Below, piece by piece: positions 16,347 to 24,719 of a stretch of DNA of 64,000 bases (position 1 is the stretch's first letter; the number at the start of each line of letters is the position of its first letter). This stretch comes from Nocardia ninae NBRC 108245 (GTDB taxonomy: Bacteria; Actinomycetota; Actinomycetes; Mycobacteriales; Mycobacteriaceae). Below the pieces are notes generated by a model, which saw only the letters and a program-made list of their open reading frames with translations, did not search any database and had not been told where the DNA came from. The position numbers and the translations under genes are program-made. Location: positions 186,001-250,000 of the forward strand of contig NZ_BJXA01000001.1 in NCBI RefSeq assembly GCF_007990755.1, in the 5' to 3' direction.

Positions 16347-16380
16347 GGAGGCTCGGTCCAGTGGGCCGGGCCTCCTTTTG
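16347..16380 (+). terminator. Rho-independent terminator of the oleate hydratase operon
   Basis: A 13-bp stem with two mismatched positions (GGAGGCTCGGTCC / GGGCCGGGCCTCC), a 3-nt loop and a TTTT tail at 16376-16379, starting 14 bp after the hydratase stop. Confidence 0.9.
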
Positions 16381-16511
16381 CTTGGGCTGCACGACGGGCC
16401 GCCTGAGTCAGGGAGGTCAACGCCACCGTCACGCTGGCTGGGGCGGCCTCTCGATCGGTGCGGTTGGGATGGGCTGGCTTGCAATAGGTTCCACTCGCGC
16501 CCTGCCGTCGG

Positions 16512-16573
16512 GCTTGAGCAGGCCGCTGTTGAACCACAGCGATTGGCTTTCGGTCGCGCCGCGGGCCGGCACC
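16512..16573 (-). pseudogene. GMC oxidoreductase fragment
   Basis: These ~62 bp match 10582-10643 inside the intact GMC gene with roughly ten differences, and encode GATESQSLWFNSGLLKP against GATESPRLWFNSGLPNP. A second short piece matching 10653 onwards (GCGTCTTCGGTGAA) lies near 16708, with a different gene fragment between the two. No intact frame remains. Confidence 0.78.
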
Positions 16574-16579
16574 CGATCA

Positions 16580-16680
16580 GCAGGCCGTACAGGGTGAAGC
16601 CGATCGTCCACGCCAGCAGCGTGCCCCGTTGCAGGCGCCACGCGATCCCGCCTGCCCCGGACAGCGCGGGGGCCGCCACC
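16580..16680 (-). pseudogene. Fragment of an ABC-2 type transporter permease
   Basis: The minus strand encodes GIAWRLQRGTLLAWTIGFTLYGLLIG, typical of one loop and helix of large actinobacterial drug-exporter permeases. There is no surrounding permease frame. It splits the two GMC fragments, so the 16381-16787 gap looks like a patchwork of broken coding pieces. Confidence 0.5.
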
Positions 16681-16787
16681 GGTGCGCCGGGACGATCGGC
16701 CGGGCGGGCGTCTTCGGTGAAATGATCGGCTCAGCGCTGGTGCTGGCGGGTCCTCATCGCCCCAGGTGTGCACCGGCCGCCCGGCGC

Positions 16788-17636
16788 TCAGGTGTGGTCG
16801 GTGAATTGCTGGGTGCCGGTGATGCGGAGCAGGTCCAGGGCGGAGGCGGCGGGGGTGTCGGGGGCGGCGGAGTAGACGACGACGGTTTGGTCGGCGTCGG
16901 GGACGAGCAGGGTGTCGCATTCCAGGACCAGGGTGCCGAGTTCGGGGTGGTCGATGGTTTTGGTGGCGCTGCGCCACTGGACCGAGGGGCGTTCGTGCCA
17001 GAGTTGTTCGAATTCGCTGCTGTGGGTGCGCAGTTCGGTGATCAGGCGGTCGAGGTCTGGGTCGTCGGGGTAGCGGGCCTTGGCGCTGCGCAGGGTGCCG
17101 ACACCGTAGGCGCCGACCGAGTGCAGTTCCTCGGGGGTGAAGCGGACGCGTCCGGGTTCGGTGCCGAGGAAGCATTCCCGGATGATGTTGCGGCGGGCGG
17201 GCGGCACGGCGGAGAAGTCGCCCAGGAGCGCGGCGGCCATCGGATTCCAGGCCAGCACATCACCTTTGGCCGACATGACCAGTGTCGGCAGGTCCACCAT
17301 CCGGTCCAGGAGGCGCAGGACGCTCGGTCGTACGACCTGGGCGATCCGGCCGGCCTGCGGTGGTGCGGATCCGGCGAGGCGGAACAGCAGGTCGCGGTCG
17401 TTGTCGTCGAGTCGCAGGGCCCGGGACAGGGCGGTGAGCACGGCGGTCGAGGGGTGTGGCCCGCGGCCTTGTTCGAGGCGGACCACGTAGTCGACGCTGA
17501 CGCCGGCGAGTTGGGCGACCTCTTCGCGGCGCAGTCCGGGCACCTGGCGGCGCGTGCCCGCGGGCAGGCCGACGTCGCGCGGCTGTATCCGGGTGCGGGC
17601 CTGACGCAGCAGCGCCGCGAGTTCGGAGCGGTCCAT
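16788..17636 (-). CDS. XRE family regulator with MmyB-like ligand domain
   Basis: A 282-residue regulator. Residues ~10-75 form the helix-turn-helix (LAALLRQARTRI, RREEVAQLAGVSVDYVVRLEQGRG, LTALSRALRL). The rest is the MmyB-like domain (LVMSAKGDVLAWNPMAAALLGDFS, RRNIIRECFLG, HSSEFEQLWHE, DHPELGTLVLECDTLLV). MmyB-type regulators commonly sit divergent from an SDR or oxidoreductase and repress it. That layout is present here, with the SDR start 100 bp away. Start: ATG at 17636 (MDRSELAALL). Confidence 0.93.
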   Translation of the reverse strand: MDRSELAALLRQARTRIQPRDVGLPAGTRRQVPGLRREEVAQLAGVSVDYVVRLEQGRGPHPSTAVLTALSRALRLDDNDRDLLFRLAGSAPPQAGRIAQVVRPSVLRLLDRMVDLPTLVMSAKGDVLAWNPMAAALLGDFSAVPPARRNIIRECFLGTEPGRVRFTPEELHSVGAYGVGTLRSAKARYPDDPDLDRLITELRTHSSEFEQLWHERPSVQWRSATKTIDHPELGTLVLECDTLLVPDADQTVVVYSAAPDTPAASALDLLRITGTQQFTDHT

Positions 17637-17736
17637 CCCTCGATCATTCCGCAGCGGGCACAGCACGGGGTGGTACCGCTGGTCCCAGGACAATGCGGCC
17701 CTGGTGAGGTGGGGTGTGGGCGTTGAGGCTGAGTGC

Positions 17737-18456
17737 ATGAACGCAACGACAACGGCTCTGGTGACCGGAGCGAACAAGGGGCTGGGTCGCGAGACCGTCC
17801 GCAGGCTCGGCGAATTGGGCTGGCAGGTGTTTCTGGGTGCGCGCGATGCCGAGCGCGGTAAGCGGGCGGCGGTCGAGCTCGCCGAGGCGGGGTTGAACGT
17901 CGAATTCGTGCCGCTCGATGTCACCTCGACGGCGTCGATCGCATCAGCGGTGGAGGCGGTGGGTGCGCGGACGACGGCGTTGGATGTGCTGATCAACAAC
18001 GCGGGTATTTCCGGTGCGTTCCATGCTCCGGAGGACACACGGGCCGAGGATTTCCGTGCGGTCTTCGAGACCAACGTGTTCGCACCCGTCGAGGTGACCC
18101 ACGCGTTCCTGCCGTTGCTGCGGGCGGCGCGGCAGCCGCGCATCGTGATGGTGTCGAGCGGGATGGGTTCGCTGACCATCACCTCCGATCCGGCCCGGCT
18201 CGAATCGACCCTGCTGAATTTGCCCTACACCTCGTCCAAGTCGGCGCTGAACATGATCACCTCGCAGTACGCGCGAGCACTACCGGGGATGCGGGTCAAC
18301 GCCGCCGATCCCGGTTACACCGCAACCGATTTCAACGGACATGCCGGGCATCAGACGCTCACCGAAGGTACCGACGCCATCGTCACGCTGGCCACCCTCG
18401 AACCCGAGGGACCCACCGGCGGTTACTTCGACCGGCACGGTCCGATCCCGTGGTGA
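17737..18456 (+). CDS. SDR family NAD(P)-dependent oxidoreductase
   Basis: A 239-residue classical short-chain dehydrogenase. TALVTGANKGLGRETVRRLGELG carries the TGxxxGxG cofactor site, NNAG appears as DVLINNAGISG, and the catalytic Ser/Tyr/Lys set is in MVSSGMGSLT and LPYTSSKSALNM. It is cytoplasmic and the substrate is unknown. The ATG at 17737 starts the homology. It is divergent from the MmyB-type regulator and is likely its target. These regulator-SDR pairs are typical stress- or xenobiotic-responsive units in actinobacteria. Confidence 0.93.
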   Translation: MNATTTALVTGANKGLGRETVRRLGELGWQVFLGARDAERGKRAAVELAEAGLNVEFVPLDVTSTASIASAVEAVGARTTALDVLINNAGISGAFHAPEDTRAEDFRAVFETNVFAPVEVTHAFLPLLRAARQPRIVMVSSGMGSLTITSDPARLESTLLNLPYTSSKSALNMITSQYARALPGMRVNAADPGYTATDFNGHAGHQTLTEGTDAIVTLATLEPEGPTGGYFDRHGPIPW

Positions 18457-18500
18457 ACCGCGCCCTCATGTCCCGGTCGAACCGCGCGATGCTGCCGAAC

Positions 18501-18547
18501 GGGTCATGGGGGCGCCATTGTGCGAGTGGCGCGGCCCTCAGGTCCCG
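18501..18547 (+). repeat. Dispersed GGGACAT...TGTCCC element, copy B
   Basis: A diverged copy (GGGTCATGGGGGCGCC...CAGGTCCCG) fills the 95-bp convergent gap between two SDR genes. A right half of another copy (CCCTCATGTCCCGG) precedes it at about 18467. Confidence 0.68.
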
Positions 18548-18551
18548 TTGG

Positions 18552-19304
18552 TCAGCGCGCTCCGCCGTTGACGTAGAGGGTTTGGCCGCTGACGTAGGAG
18601 GCTTCGTCGCTGGCGAGGAAGGCGATGACGGCGGCGACTTCCTCGGGCTGGCCGACGCGGCCGAGGGGGGTGCGTTCGGCGACCGATTGCTGGTGGTCTT
18701 CGGGGGTCATGCCGACCCGGTCGGCGGTGGCGGCGGTCATCGCGGTGGCGATGTAGCCGGGGGCGACGGCGTTGACGTTGATGTTGTAGGGGCCGAGTTC
18801 CAGGGCGAGGGTGGCGGTGAGGCCTTGGATGCCTGCTTTGGCGGCGGCGTAGTTGGCCTGGCCGCGGTTGCCCAGGGCCGAGCGGCTCGACAGCGACACG
18901 ATCTTGCCGTAGCGCTGGGCGACCATATACTTCTGCGCGACCTGGGTGCAGTGGTAGACGCCGGTCAGGTTGACCGCGAGCACGGCGTTCCAGTCGTCCT
19001 CGGCGAGGCGGAAGAACAGGTCGTCGCGGGTGATGCCCGCGTTGTTCACCAGGATGTGCGGGTCGCCGAGGTCGGTGGCGATCCGGTCGAACACCGACTG
19101 CACGGAGTCGCGGTCGGTGACGTCGCAGACGTAGCCGCGTGCGGTGCCGCCCGCACGGGCGATCTGTTCGAGGGTGTCGTCGGGGGTGTTGCGGTCGAGT
19201 ACCGCGACAGCGGCGCCCTCGACGGCCAGCCGCAGCGCGGTGGCCGCGCCGATGCCCTGTGCCGCACCCGTCACCACGGCGATCCTGTCGGTGAAACGGT
19301 CCAT
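18552..19304 (-). CDS. SDR family oxidoreductase, FabG-like
   Basis: A 250-residue short-chain dehydrogenase close to 3-oxoacyl-ACP reductase. It has AVVTGAAQGIGAATALRLA (cofactor site), DVTDRDSV, HILVNNAGITRD, VSLSSRSALGNRGQANYAAAKAGI with Ser/Tyr/Lys, and the C-terminal FLASDEASYVSGQTLYVNGG, all as in FabG. It could serve in fatty-acid synthesis or oxidise a secondary alcohol. ATG at 19304 with GAGGAGC upstream. A broken copy of its first ~25 codons lies at 12681-12747, and a dispersed repeat lies just beyond its stop. Confidence 0.93.
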   Translation of the reverse strand: MDRFTDRIAVVTGAAQGIGAATALRLAVEGAAVAVLDRNTPDDTLEQIARAGGTARGYVCDVTDRDSVQSVFDRIATDLGDPHILVNNAGITRDDLFFRLAEDDWNAVLAVNLTGVYHCTQVAQKYMVAQRYGKIVSLSSRSALGNRGQANYAAAKAGIQGLTATLALELGPYNINVNAVAPGYIATAMTAATADRVGMTPEDHQQSVAERTPLGRVGQPEEVAAVIAFLASDEASYVSGQTLYVNGGAR

Positions 19305-19420
19305 GGGTTCGTTGCTCCTCTCGGAATGCGCACCGGGGGTGGGCGACTGGTGTGCAGGCTAGCGACCGGGAAACCGACGGTGCAAGCGTCCGGAATACCC
19401 TGCGCGCCACGCTGCTTCGG

Positions 19421-20044
19421 CTAGCCCGCGTCGGCGACCGGACCGAGTTCCTCGGCGAGCCACTGCGGGAATTCGGTGAGGTCGGTGAGGATCACGTCCG
19501 CCCCCGCAGCACGCAGTTCCGCGGCGTCGCACGGGCCGGTGGGGACGCCGACAGCGAGAACGCCCGCCGCCTGCGCGCCGCGCATGTCGCCGATGTGGTC
19601 GCCGACGAAAATACTCGCGCGCTGCTGCGTCAGCACCGAGGCTTTGCCCGCAGACCACAGGTCGCCGGCGAGATGGTCGATCCGCCAGCCGAGTTCGTCG
19701 ATGTGCAACTGGGCCAAGGGTTCATGCTTGCCGGTGACGACGAGCACCCGCCCGCCGCGAGCCGCGATCGCGTCCAGTGCGGCGTCGGCGCCGGGCATCG
19801 CGGGGATGCTGGACACGATGCTGGGATACAGCTCCCGGTAGCGAGTGACCAGCGCGGGAACCAGCTCCTCCGGCGCGCCCACCTCGACGAGCAGCGTGGC
19901 CAGCGGAGGTCCGAGCCGGTCGGCGAAATCGGTGCCGCGGATCGGGAGGTCGAACTCCGCCGCGAGGGTGTCGATCGCCCGGCTGACGCCCGGTCGCGAG
20001 TCGATCAGCGTCATATCCAGGTCGAAGCCCACCGTCCACGTCAC
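19421..20044 (-). CDS. HAD family phosphatase
   Basis: A 207-residue HAD-superfamily hydrolase, cap type C1, like phosphoglycolate phosphatase. Motif I is VGFDLDMTLIDS with the nucleophile Asp and the general acid/base Asp two residues on. Motif II is LVVTGK, motif III the Lys in GKASVL, and motif IV IFVGDHIGDMRGAQAAG. It removes phosphate from a small metabolite, which is not identifiable from sequence. The start is a GTG at 20044. It is transcribed alone toward the SDR gene with a 116-bp gap. Confidence 0.9.
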   Translation of the reverse strand: MTWTVGFDLDMTLIDSRPGVSRAIDTLAAEFDLPIRGTDFADRLGPPLATLLVEVGAPEELVPALVTRYRELYPSIVSSIPAMPGADAALDAIAARGGRVLVVTGKHEPLAQLHIDELGWRIDHLAGDLWSAGKASVLTQQRASIFVGDHIGDMRGAQAAGVLAVGVPTGPCDAAELRAAGADVILTDLTEFPQWLAEELGPVADAG

Positions 20045-20166
20045 TACCCGACCCTATCGGCCGGGGTGACGGGTGCGGCGGGGACCTCTCATCCTGTTCC
20101 CGCAGAGCCGCACCTCACGGCCCGGCTTTCGGGCGTGGCGGGAGACCGGATCGGCTCCGGTTCCCC

Positions 20167-20259
20167 GTGTCCGAGGAATACATCAACAGCCGGACGGCCT
20201 ACGACATGGGCACCGTCGACCTCGAGGCGAAACGCACCGACGAGGAACCTCACTGCTGA
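20167..20259 (+). CDS. Possible 30-residue peptide or C-terminal gene remnant
   Basis: A short open stretch reads VSEEYINSRTAYDMGTVDLE and ends in EEPHC-stop. It is acidic and protein-like, but no clear ribosome site precedes the GTG and the frame continues upstream without a natural start. It may be the tail of a lost gene. The wider 20045-20868 gap (824 bp) otherwise holds only the promoter region at its right end and a half copy of a GAGTGGCACATGGCAG-type repeat near 20617-20645. Confidence 0.3.
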   Translation: MSEEYINSRTAYDMGTVDLEAKRTDEEPHC

Positions 20260-20818
20260 TTCGGGTGGGGGAGCAGACCTCCGGCCGGTCTGAGTGTTCG
20301 GCGCTCCCGAGCGCTCAGGCCGACCACGTTGCCCCGCCGCGCATGGGTTCGCGGCCAGGCTGATTCACGTGGAACCCCTGGTGCAGACGATGAATTATCA
20401 AGCGCGCCAAGGTGGTTCGGATCGGCGCAATGCATTGCGTGCATGTCTGCATCGCGCGCAACATGAGCGCCGAATGGACCTGCGACGGTGCGTTTTCCGG
20501 ACGGACCGTCAGCGAGCAGTCCCGCGCACGCGCCTACACGGCCGCAGATGTAGTCGTGCAGGCTCCGCCGAAGCGGGTCCGCGCAACACCGACCGCGTCA
20601 CGACACTGACGACGATGCCGCTGCCATGTGCCACTCGCTTCCGCATGCCGCGAGGCTGACCGTGGCGACTGACCGCAACCCACCGGCTGGGCTGCCGAGG
20701 CCCCCGCGGACAGACGGCGAGGGCAGCGCTCCCCACACCGACGAAGACAACATCGACGCCGATTCCCGTGGCGCGTTCACGCCAGCCCGATGCACCCCCG
20801 CGAACATAGTGGTACCTA

Positions 20819-20851
20819 CGGTTTGCTTGGTAGCCTGTGGCAAGCGAACCG
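20819..20851. promoter_or_regulatory. Inverted repeat upstream of the molybdopterin oxidoreductase
   Basis: CGGTTTGCTTG (20819-20829) and CAAGCGAACCG (20841-20851) are complementary except for one position, with an 11-nt spacer. The right arm ends 17 nt before the ATG at 20869. It looks like a repressor site of TetR or similar type. Confidence 0.6.
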
Positions 20852-20868
20852 GCAGAAGGCGAAACGCT

Positions 20869-23076
20869 ATGAGTGCTACGACCATCGCCCGGCAGTGCAC
20901 GCTGTGCGAGGCACACTGCGGAATCCTGGTCACCGTCGAGGGCCCGCAGGTGACGCGGATCGAGGGCAATCCGGCGGACGTGCTGTCGCAGGGGTACATC
21001 TGCCCGAAGGCCACGGCGATGGGCGGGCTGCACCACGATCCGGATCGGTTGCGCACGCCGGTGCGCCGGGTCGGTGACCGGTTCGAGCCGATCGGCTGGG
21101 ATGAGGCGTTCCGTGAGATCGGGCAGCGGTTGCGGGCGGTGCGCAGCACGTATGGGCCGAGCGCGATCGGCATGTACCTGGGAAATCCGGCGGCACACAG
21201 CTCATCGGTAATCTATGGGGCGTTACTGCGTACGGTGCTGCTCACCCGGAACTTCTTCTCGGCGTCGTCGATCGATCAGTTCCCGCAGGAGTTCGTGGCG
21301 TGGCGGATGTTCGGGTCGAATGTGCTGATGCCGGTCGTCGATATCGATCGCACCGACCGGCTGGTGATCCTCGGCGCGAATCCGGCGGTGTCGAACGGGT
21401 CGATCACCACCATGCCCAACGCCAAGCAGCGCATCAAGGACGTGCGGGGCCGCGGCGGGAAAGTCGTGGTCATCGATCCGCGGCGCACCGAGACCGCACG
21501 GCTGGCCGATCAGCATGTCGCCGTGAGCCCGGGCGGTGATGTGTATCTGCTGCTGGCGATGCTGCACGTGTTGATCGCCGAAACCCTCTGTGACGAAGAC
21601 GCGATCCGCGCGCAGTGCACCGGCTGGGAGCACCTGCGCACCCTGGTCGCCGCTGCGGCACCGGAGCAGATGGCGCCGCACGCCGGCGTCGACGCCGACA
21701 CCATCCGGAGCCTCGCCCGTGAGCATGCCGCCGCGTCGTCGGCGGTGCTGTACGCGCGGATCGGAGTGTGCCAGCAGGTGACCGGCACGCTCACCCACTG
21801 GCTGGTGAACACGATCAACGCGGTGACGGGGAACCTGGACCGGGTCGGTGGACAGATGTTCGCGACACCACCGATCGACGTGGCCCGGTTCGCGAAGTAT
21901 CTGCCGATGGGTTACGGCGCGTGGACGGACCGTTCCGGCACCTACAAGTCGTTCCGCACCGAACTGCCGGTGGCGGTACTGGCGGACGAGATTCTCACCG
22001 AAGGTGACGGGCGGATCCGAGCCATGATCACCTACGCGGGCAACCCGGCACTGTCCACACCACAGCGCGGCAAGCTCGGCGAGGCCCTGGATTCGCTGGA
22101 TTTCTATGTGGCCGTGGACATGTACGTGAACGAAACCACGCGACATGCCGACATCATCGTGCCGCCGATCTCCCCGCTCGAACGCGAGGACGTCAACATT
22201 CTGTTCCCGGTGTTCAGTGTGCGCAACAACCTGCGCTACGACGCCCGCGTCTTCGACCCACCCGCCGACGGACTCGAGGACTGGCAGATCCTGGCGCGAC
22301 TGATCACCGAACTGGTTCCGATACCGGCTCGGCGCTTCACAACGCGCGCGCTCAACACGCTGTTCGAGCAGTTCAGTCCCGTGCGGTTGGCGACGGCCGG
22401 GGTGGCTGCCGGTCCGTACGGGGTGCTGCGACGCGGCCGCAAAGGGCTGTCGGTCGCCAAGGCGCGTGCCTCCGCCGGTGGTATCGACCTGGGGCCGTTG
22501 CGCCCCCGATTGCGTGCGCTGCTCGGGACGAAGGACCGCACGGTGCACCTGGCGCCGGAGGATTTCCTCGCCGCCGCGCGCACCGTGGTCGACGACGCCC
22601 GTACCGGGAACGCGATCACCACGCCGGCCGACGGCTACGACCTCAAGTTGATCGGCCGCAGGCACTTGCGCAGCAACAACTCCTGGCTGCACAACGTCCC
22701 GGCCATGGTGAAGGGACGGGACCGCTGCACCGCGCTCATGCATTCCACCGACGCCGCCGCCCGCGGGCTCACCGATGGTGAACCCGTCACGGTGACCTCA
22801 CCGATCGGTGCGATCGTGGTGCCCCTGGAAGTGAGCGACGACATCCGCGCGGGCACCATCGCCATCCCGCACGGGTGGGGTCACCAAGAGCCCGGTGTCG
22901 GCTGGTCGGTGGCCGCGGCGTTGCCCGGCGCGAACGTCAACCTGCTGCACGACCCGTCACTCACCGACACCTTCTCCGGCAACGCCGCGGTCAACAACAC
23001 CTGGGTGACGGTCACCCGCACGGTCGCCGAACCCGTGCTGGACGAGAACATTACGACAGCGGTGCCGGCTAGCTGA
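20869..23076 (+). CDS. Molybdopterin oxidoreductase (bis-MGD family, formate dehydrogenase/nitrate reductase-like)
   Basis: A 735-residue cytoplasmic member of the DMSO-reductase family. The N-terminal [4Fe-4S] site is CTLCEAHCG with the fourth Cys in QGYICPKA. Further segments are GWDEAFREIGQRL, LGANPAVSNGSITTMP, VVVIDPRRTETARLADQHV, and the C-terminal cofactor-binding barrel with LHNVPAMVKGRDRCTALMHS and NAAVNNTWVTVT. No Tat signal is present. The electron partner and substrate are unknown. The frame is open upstream, but the ATG at 20869 just before the Fe-S motif is the natural start and follows an inverted-repeat operator. The 3' end overlaps the convergent phosphatase gene by 8 bp. Confidence 0.93.
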   Translation: MSATTIARQCTLCEAHCGILVTVEGPQVTRIEGNPADVLSQGYICPKATAMGGLHHDPDRLRTPVRRVGDRFEPIGWDEAFREIGQRLRAVRSTYGPSAIGMYLGNPAAHSSSVIYGALLRTVLLTRNFFSASSIDQFPQEFVAWRMFGSNVLMPVVDIDRTDRLVILGANPAVSNGSITTMPNAKQRIKDVRGRGGKVVVIDPRRTETARLADQHVAVSPGGDVYLLLAMLHVLIAETLCDEDAIRAQCTGWEHLRTLVAAAAPEQMAPHAGVDADTIRSLAREHAAASSAVLYARIGVCQQVTGTLTHWLVNTINAVTGNLDRVGGQMFATPPIDVARFAKYLPMGYGAWTDRSGTYKSFRTELPVAVLADEILTEGDGRIRAMITYAGNPALSTPQRGKLGEALDSLDFYVAVDMYVNETTRHADIIVPPISPLEREDVNILFPVFSVRNNLRYDARVFDPPADGLEDWQILARLITELVPIPARRFTTRALNTLFEQFSPVRLATAGVAAGPYGVLRRGRKGLSVAKARASAGGIDLGPLRPRLRALLGTKDRTVHLAPEDFLAAARTVVDDARTGNAITTPADGYDLKLIGRRHLRSNNSWLHNVPAMVKGRDRCTALMHSTDAAARGLTDGEPVTVTSPIGAIVVPLEVSDDIRAGTIAIPHGWGHQEPGVGWSVAAALPGANVNLLHDPSLTDTFSGNAAVNNTWVTVTRTVAEPVLDENITTAVPAS

Positions 23077-23695
23077 GGTGCCGGGTGTCGCCGAGCCGGA
23101 CGACCTGACGGTTGTGGAAGTAGTCGTCCTCCCGGAGTTCGGTGATGCTGCCCGCCGGACCGTTGAATCGTGCGTAAGCGAGTGATTCGATCGGCAGCTT
23201 CGTCCACGCCGCCACCGCGAAGGTGATCGCGCCGCCGTGCGTCACAACGATCTGATGTGCGCAGTCGCTCGACAGGATCGCGTCCATCGCCGCATAGACC
23301 CGTGCACCGAACGCATACATGGTCTCCGACCCTGCAATGCCCTCATCGTGCCGCAGCCGCTCGCCGACGGCAGGCGGGGCGACGAACCGCTGCCGCAACC
23401 ATTCCTGCGTTTTGCCTTCGGCCGCACCGTACGACTTCTCCCGCAACCGCGCATCGAGCACCGGCCGGACGCGCAACTGCTCGCCGATGACCTCGGCTGT
23501 CTGCGCGGCCCGTTGCAGATCCGAGGAGTACACCTCGATCGCGTCCTGCTCGGGGATGGCACTGCGCAGTGCCGCCGCGATCGTCGTCGCGGCACGCAAC
23601 CCTGCCGGGGTGAGTGGTGCGTCGTACCAGCCGCCGACAAGCCCATCGACGTGATGAGTCGACTCCGGATGCGCGACGACATATAAGGTCCGCAT
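23069..23695 (-). CDS. Histidine phosphatase family protein
   Basis: A 208-residue phosphoglycerate-mutase-like protein. The N-terminal motif reads YVVAHPES, so the catalytic His is kept but the usual preceding Arg of RHG is not. Further features are GWYDAPLTPAGLRAATTIA, EVYSSDLQRAAQTAEVIGE and IVVTHGGAITFAVAAW with the second His. The missing Arg may change activity or mark a non-canonical subgroup. ATG at 23695 with GGAAGGAA upstream. The convergent overlap with the molybdopterin gene is 8 bp. Confidence 0.88.
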   Translation of the reverse strand: MRTLYVVAHPESTHHVDGLVGGWYDAPLTPAGLRAATTIAAALRSAIPEQDAIEVYSSDLQRAAQTAEVIGEQLRVRPVLDARLREKSYGAAEGKTQEWLRQRFVAPPAVGERLRHDEGIAGSETMYAFGARVYAAMDAILSSDCAHQIVVTHGGAITFAVAAWTKLPIESLAYARFNGPAGSITELREDDYFHNRQVVRLGDTRHLS

Positions 23696-23843
23696 CAAGA
23701 TGTTCCTTCCATGCGCCGCAATGAGACCGGCGCATCATTCATGAGGTTGGCGGTCTTCGCAAGCGAGCAGGTCTACAGAGCGGGCATCGACTGCGCAGTA
23801 ACGTGCGGTACGCGGCGACACAGGTTAGGACTGTGATCAGCGG

Positions 23844-24230
23844 TCACGCCGACACCACGGTAACCCGATACCCGAGGCGGATCTCGCGCCCGACGTGCGC
23901 GGCCCCACTCAGATACAACCAGCGATCGGTACCGCCACGCGGGTCCGGCAGATACGCGGCCTGAACATGCTCGACACCGAACGGGAAGTTACCCGAGGTG
24001 GAGGTGGCGATGCCGGTCATCAGGTGGGCTTCGGCCAACAGTTGCGGTTCGGTGGCGGTCACGGGCAGCGGTGTCGCGGTGGGGATGAAGAAACCGAACT
24101 GCTCGGGTGGAGCGCCGGAACCCTGCACGAGCATGCCGGTCACGAACAGACGCGCGATCCCGCTGTGCACCAAGCATTCCGGAGTCAACTGCAACGGTGG
24201 AGTCGGTCGCAATTCGAGTTGGAACGCCAT
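23844..24230 (-). CDS. Hypothetical protein, 128 residues
   Basis: I do not recognise this family. It begins MAFQLELRPTPPLQLTPECL and runs as a soluble, strand-rich protein without signal peptide or membrane segment. Notable stretches are GMLVQGSGAPPEQFGFFIP, EAHLMTGIATSTSGNFPFG and YLSGAAHVGREIRLGYRV. The composition is normal for a coding gene. The frame is open far upstream, but the ATG at 24230 marks the start of protein-like sequence. The upstream gap 24231-24719 contains one palindromic repeat and nothing else I can support. Confidence 0.65.
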   Translation of the reverse strand: MAFQLELRPTPPLQLTPECLVHSGIARLFVTGMLVQGSGAPPEQFGFFIPTATPLPVTATEPQLLAEAHLMTGIATSTSGNFPFGVEHVQAAYLPDPRGGTDRWLYLSGAAHVGREIRLGYRVTVVSA

Positions 24231-24578
24231 GCGCCGAACTTTACGGTCACCGCTCACCGCTGTCCCCGCGACAATCGGTGACTGCCCGAACGTTGCGCGA
24301 CTGCTCCCGGACCGTCGCACACCCGAGCACCACGCGTGTCCTATGCGCTGCAGCAAATACACAGCCCATCGCAGCGTGCCCCCGGCATGAACGAACCCAC
24401 GGCGGTTGAGGGCCTGTGCTAATCGGTAACGCCGGGCTGCTGCCGCGCCCCGCTGATTTCCAGAAACCCGACGCCTATTCGATCGCTGCTTCCTCGAACC
24501 GCCGCAGCGCATCTCGATGTGGTCGACCTGAACCGTCTCACCCGAACGCCCGACCTCGCAGGCATCATGCCTGGTAGT

Positions 24579-24633
24579 GAGTGGCACATGGCAGTGTCAA
24601 ACGCCGAGAGGGGTACACCGTGGTGTGCCACTC
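24579..24633. repeat. Palindromic element of the GAGTGGCACA type
   Basis: Perfect 10-bp arms GAGTGGCACA (24579-24588) and TGTGCCACTC (24624-24633) with a 35-nt spacer. Related sequence occurs near 20617-20645 and 54731-54786. It appears to be a second subfamily related to the GGGACAT elements. Confidence 0.6.
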
Positions 24634-24719
24634 GTGGGACAGCTGGGCGAAGGGCGACTGTTCGACCGCAGGCCGCGCATCACAGGCCCGCAAACTGCCA
24701 AGCCCCAGCGACTTCGGGA

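Noticed and set aside
20412-20609. 65-residue plus-strand frame in the gap before the molybdopterin gene
   Set aside because: No ribosome site, no recognisable domain, and Cys/Arg-rich composition typical of non-coding frames.
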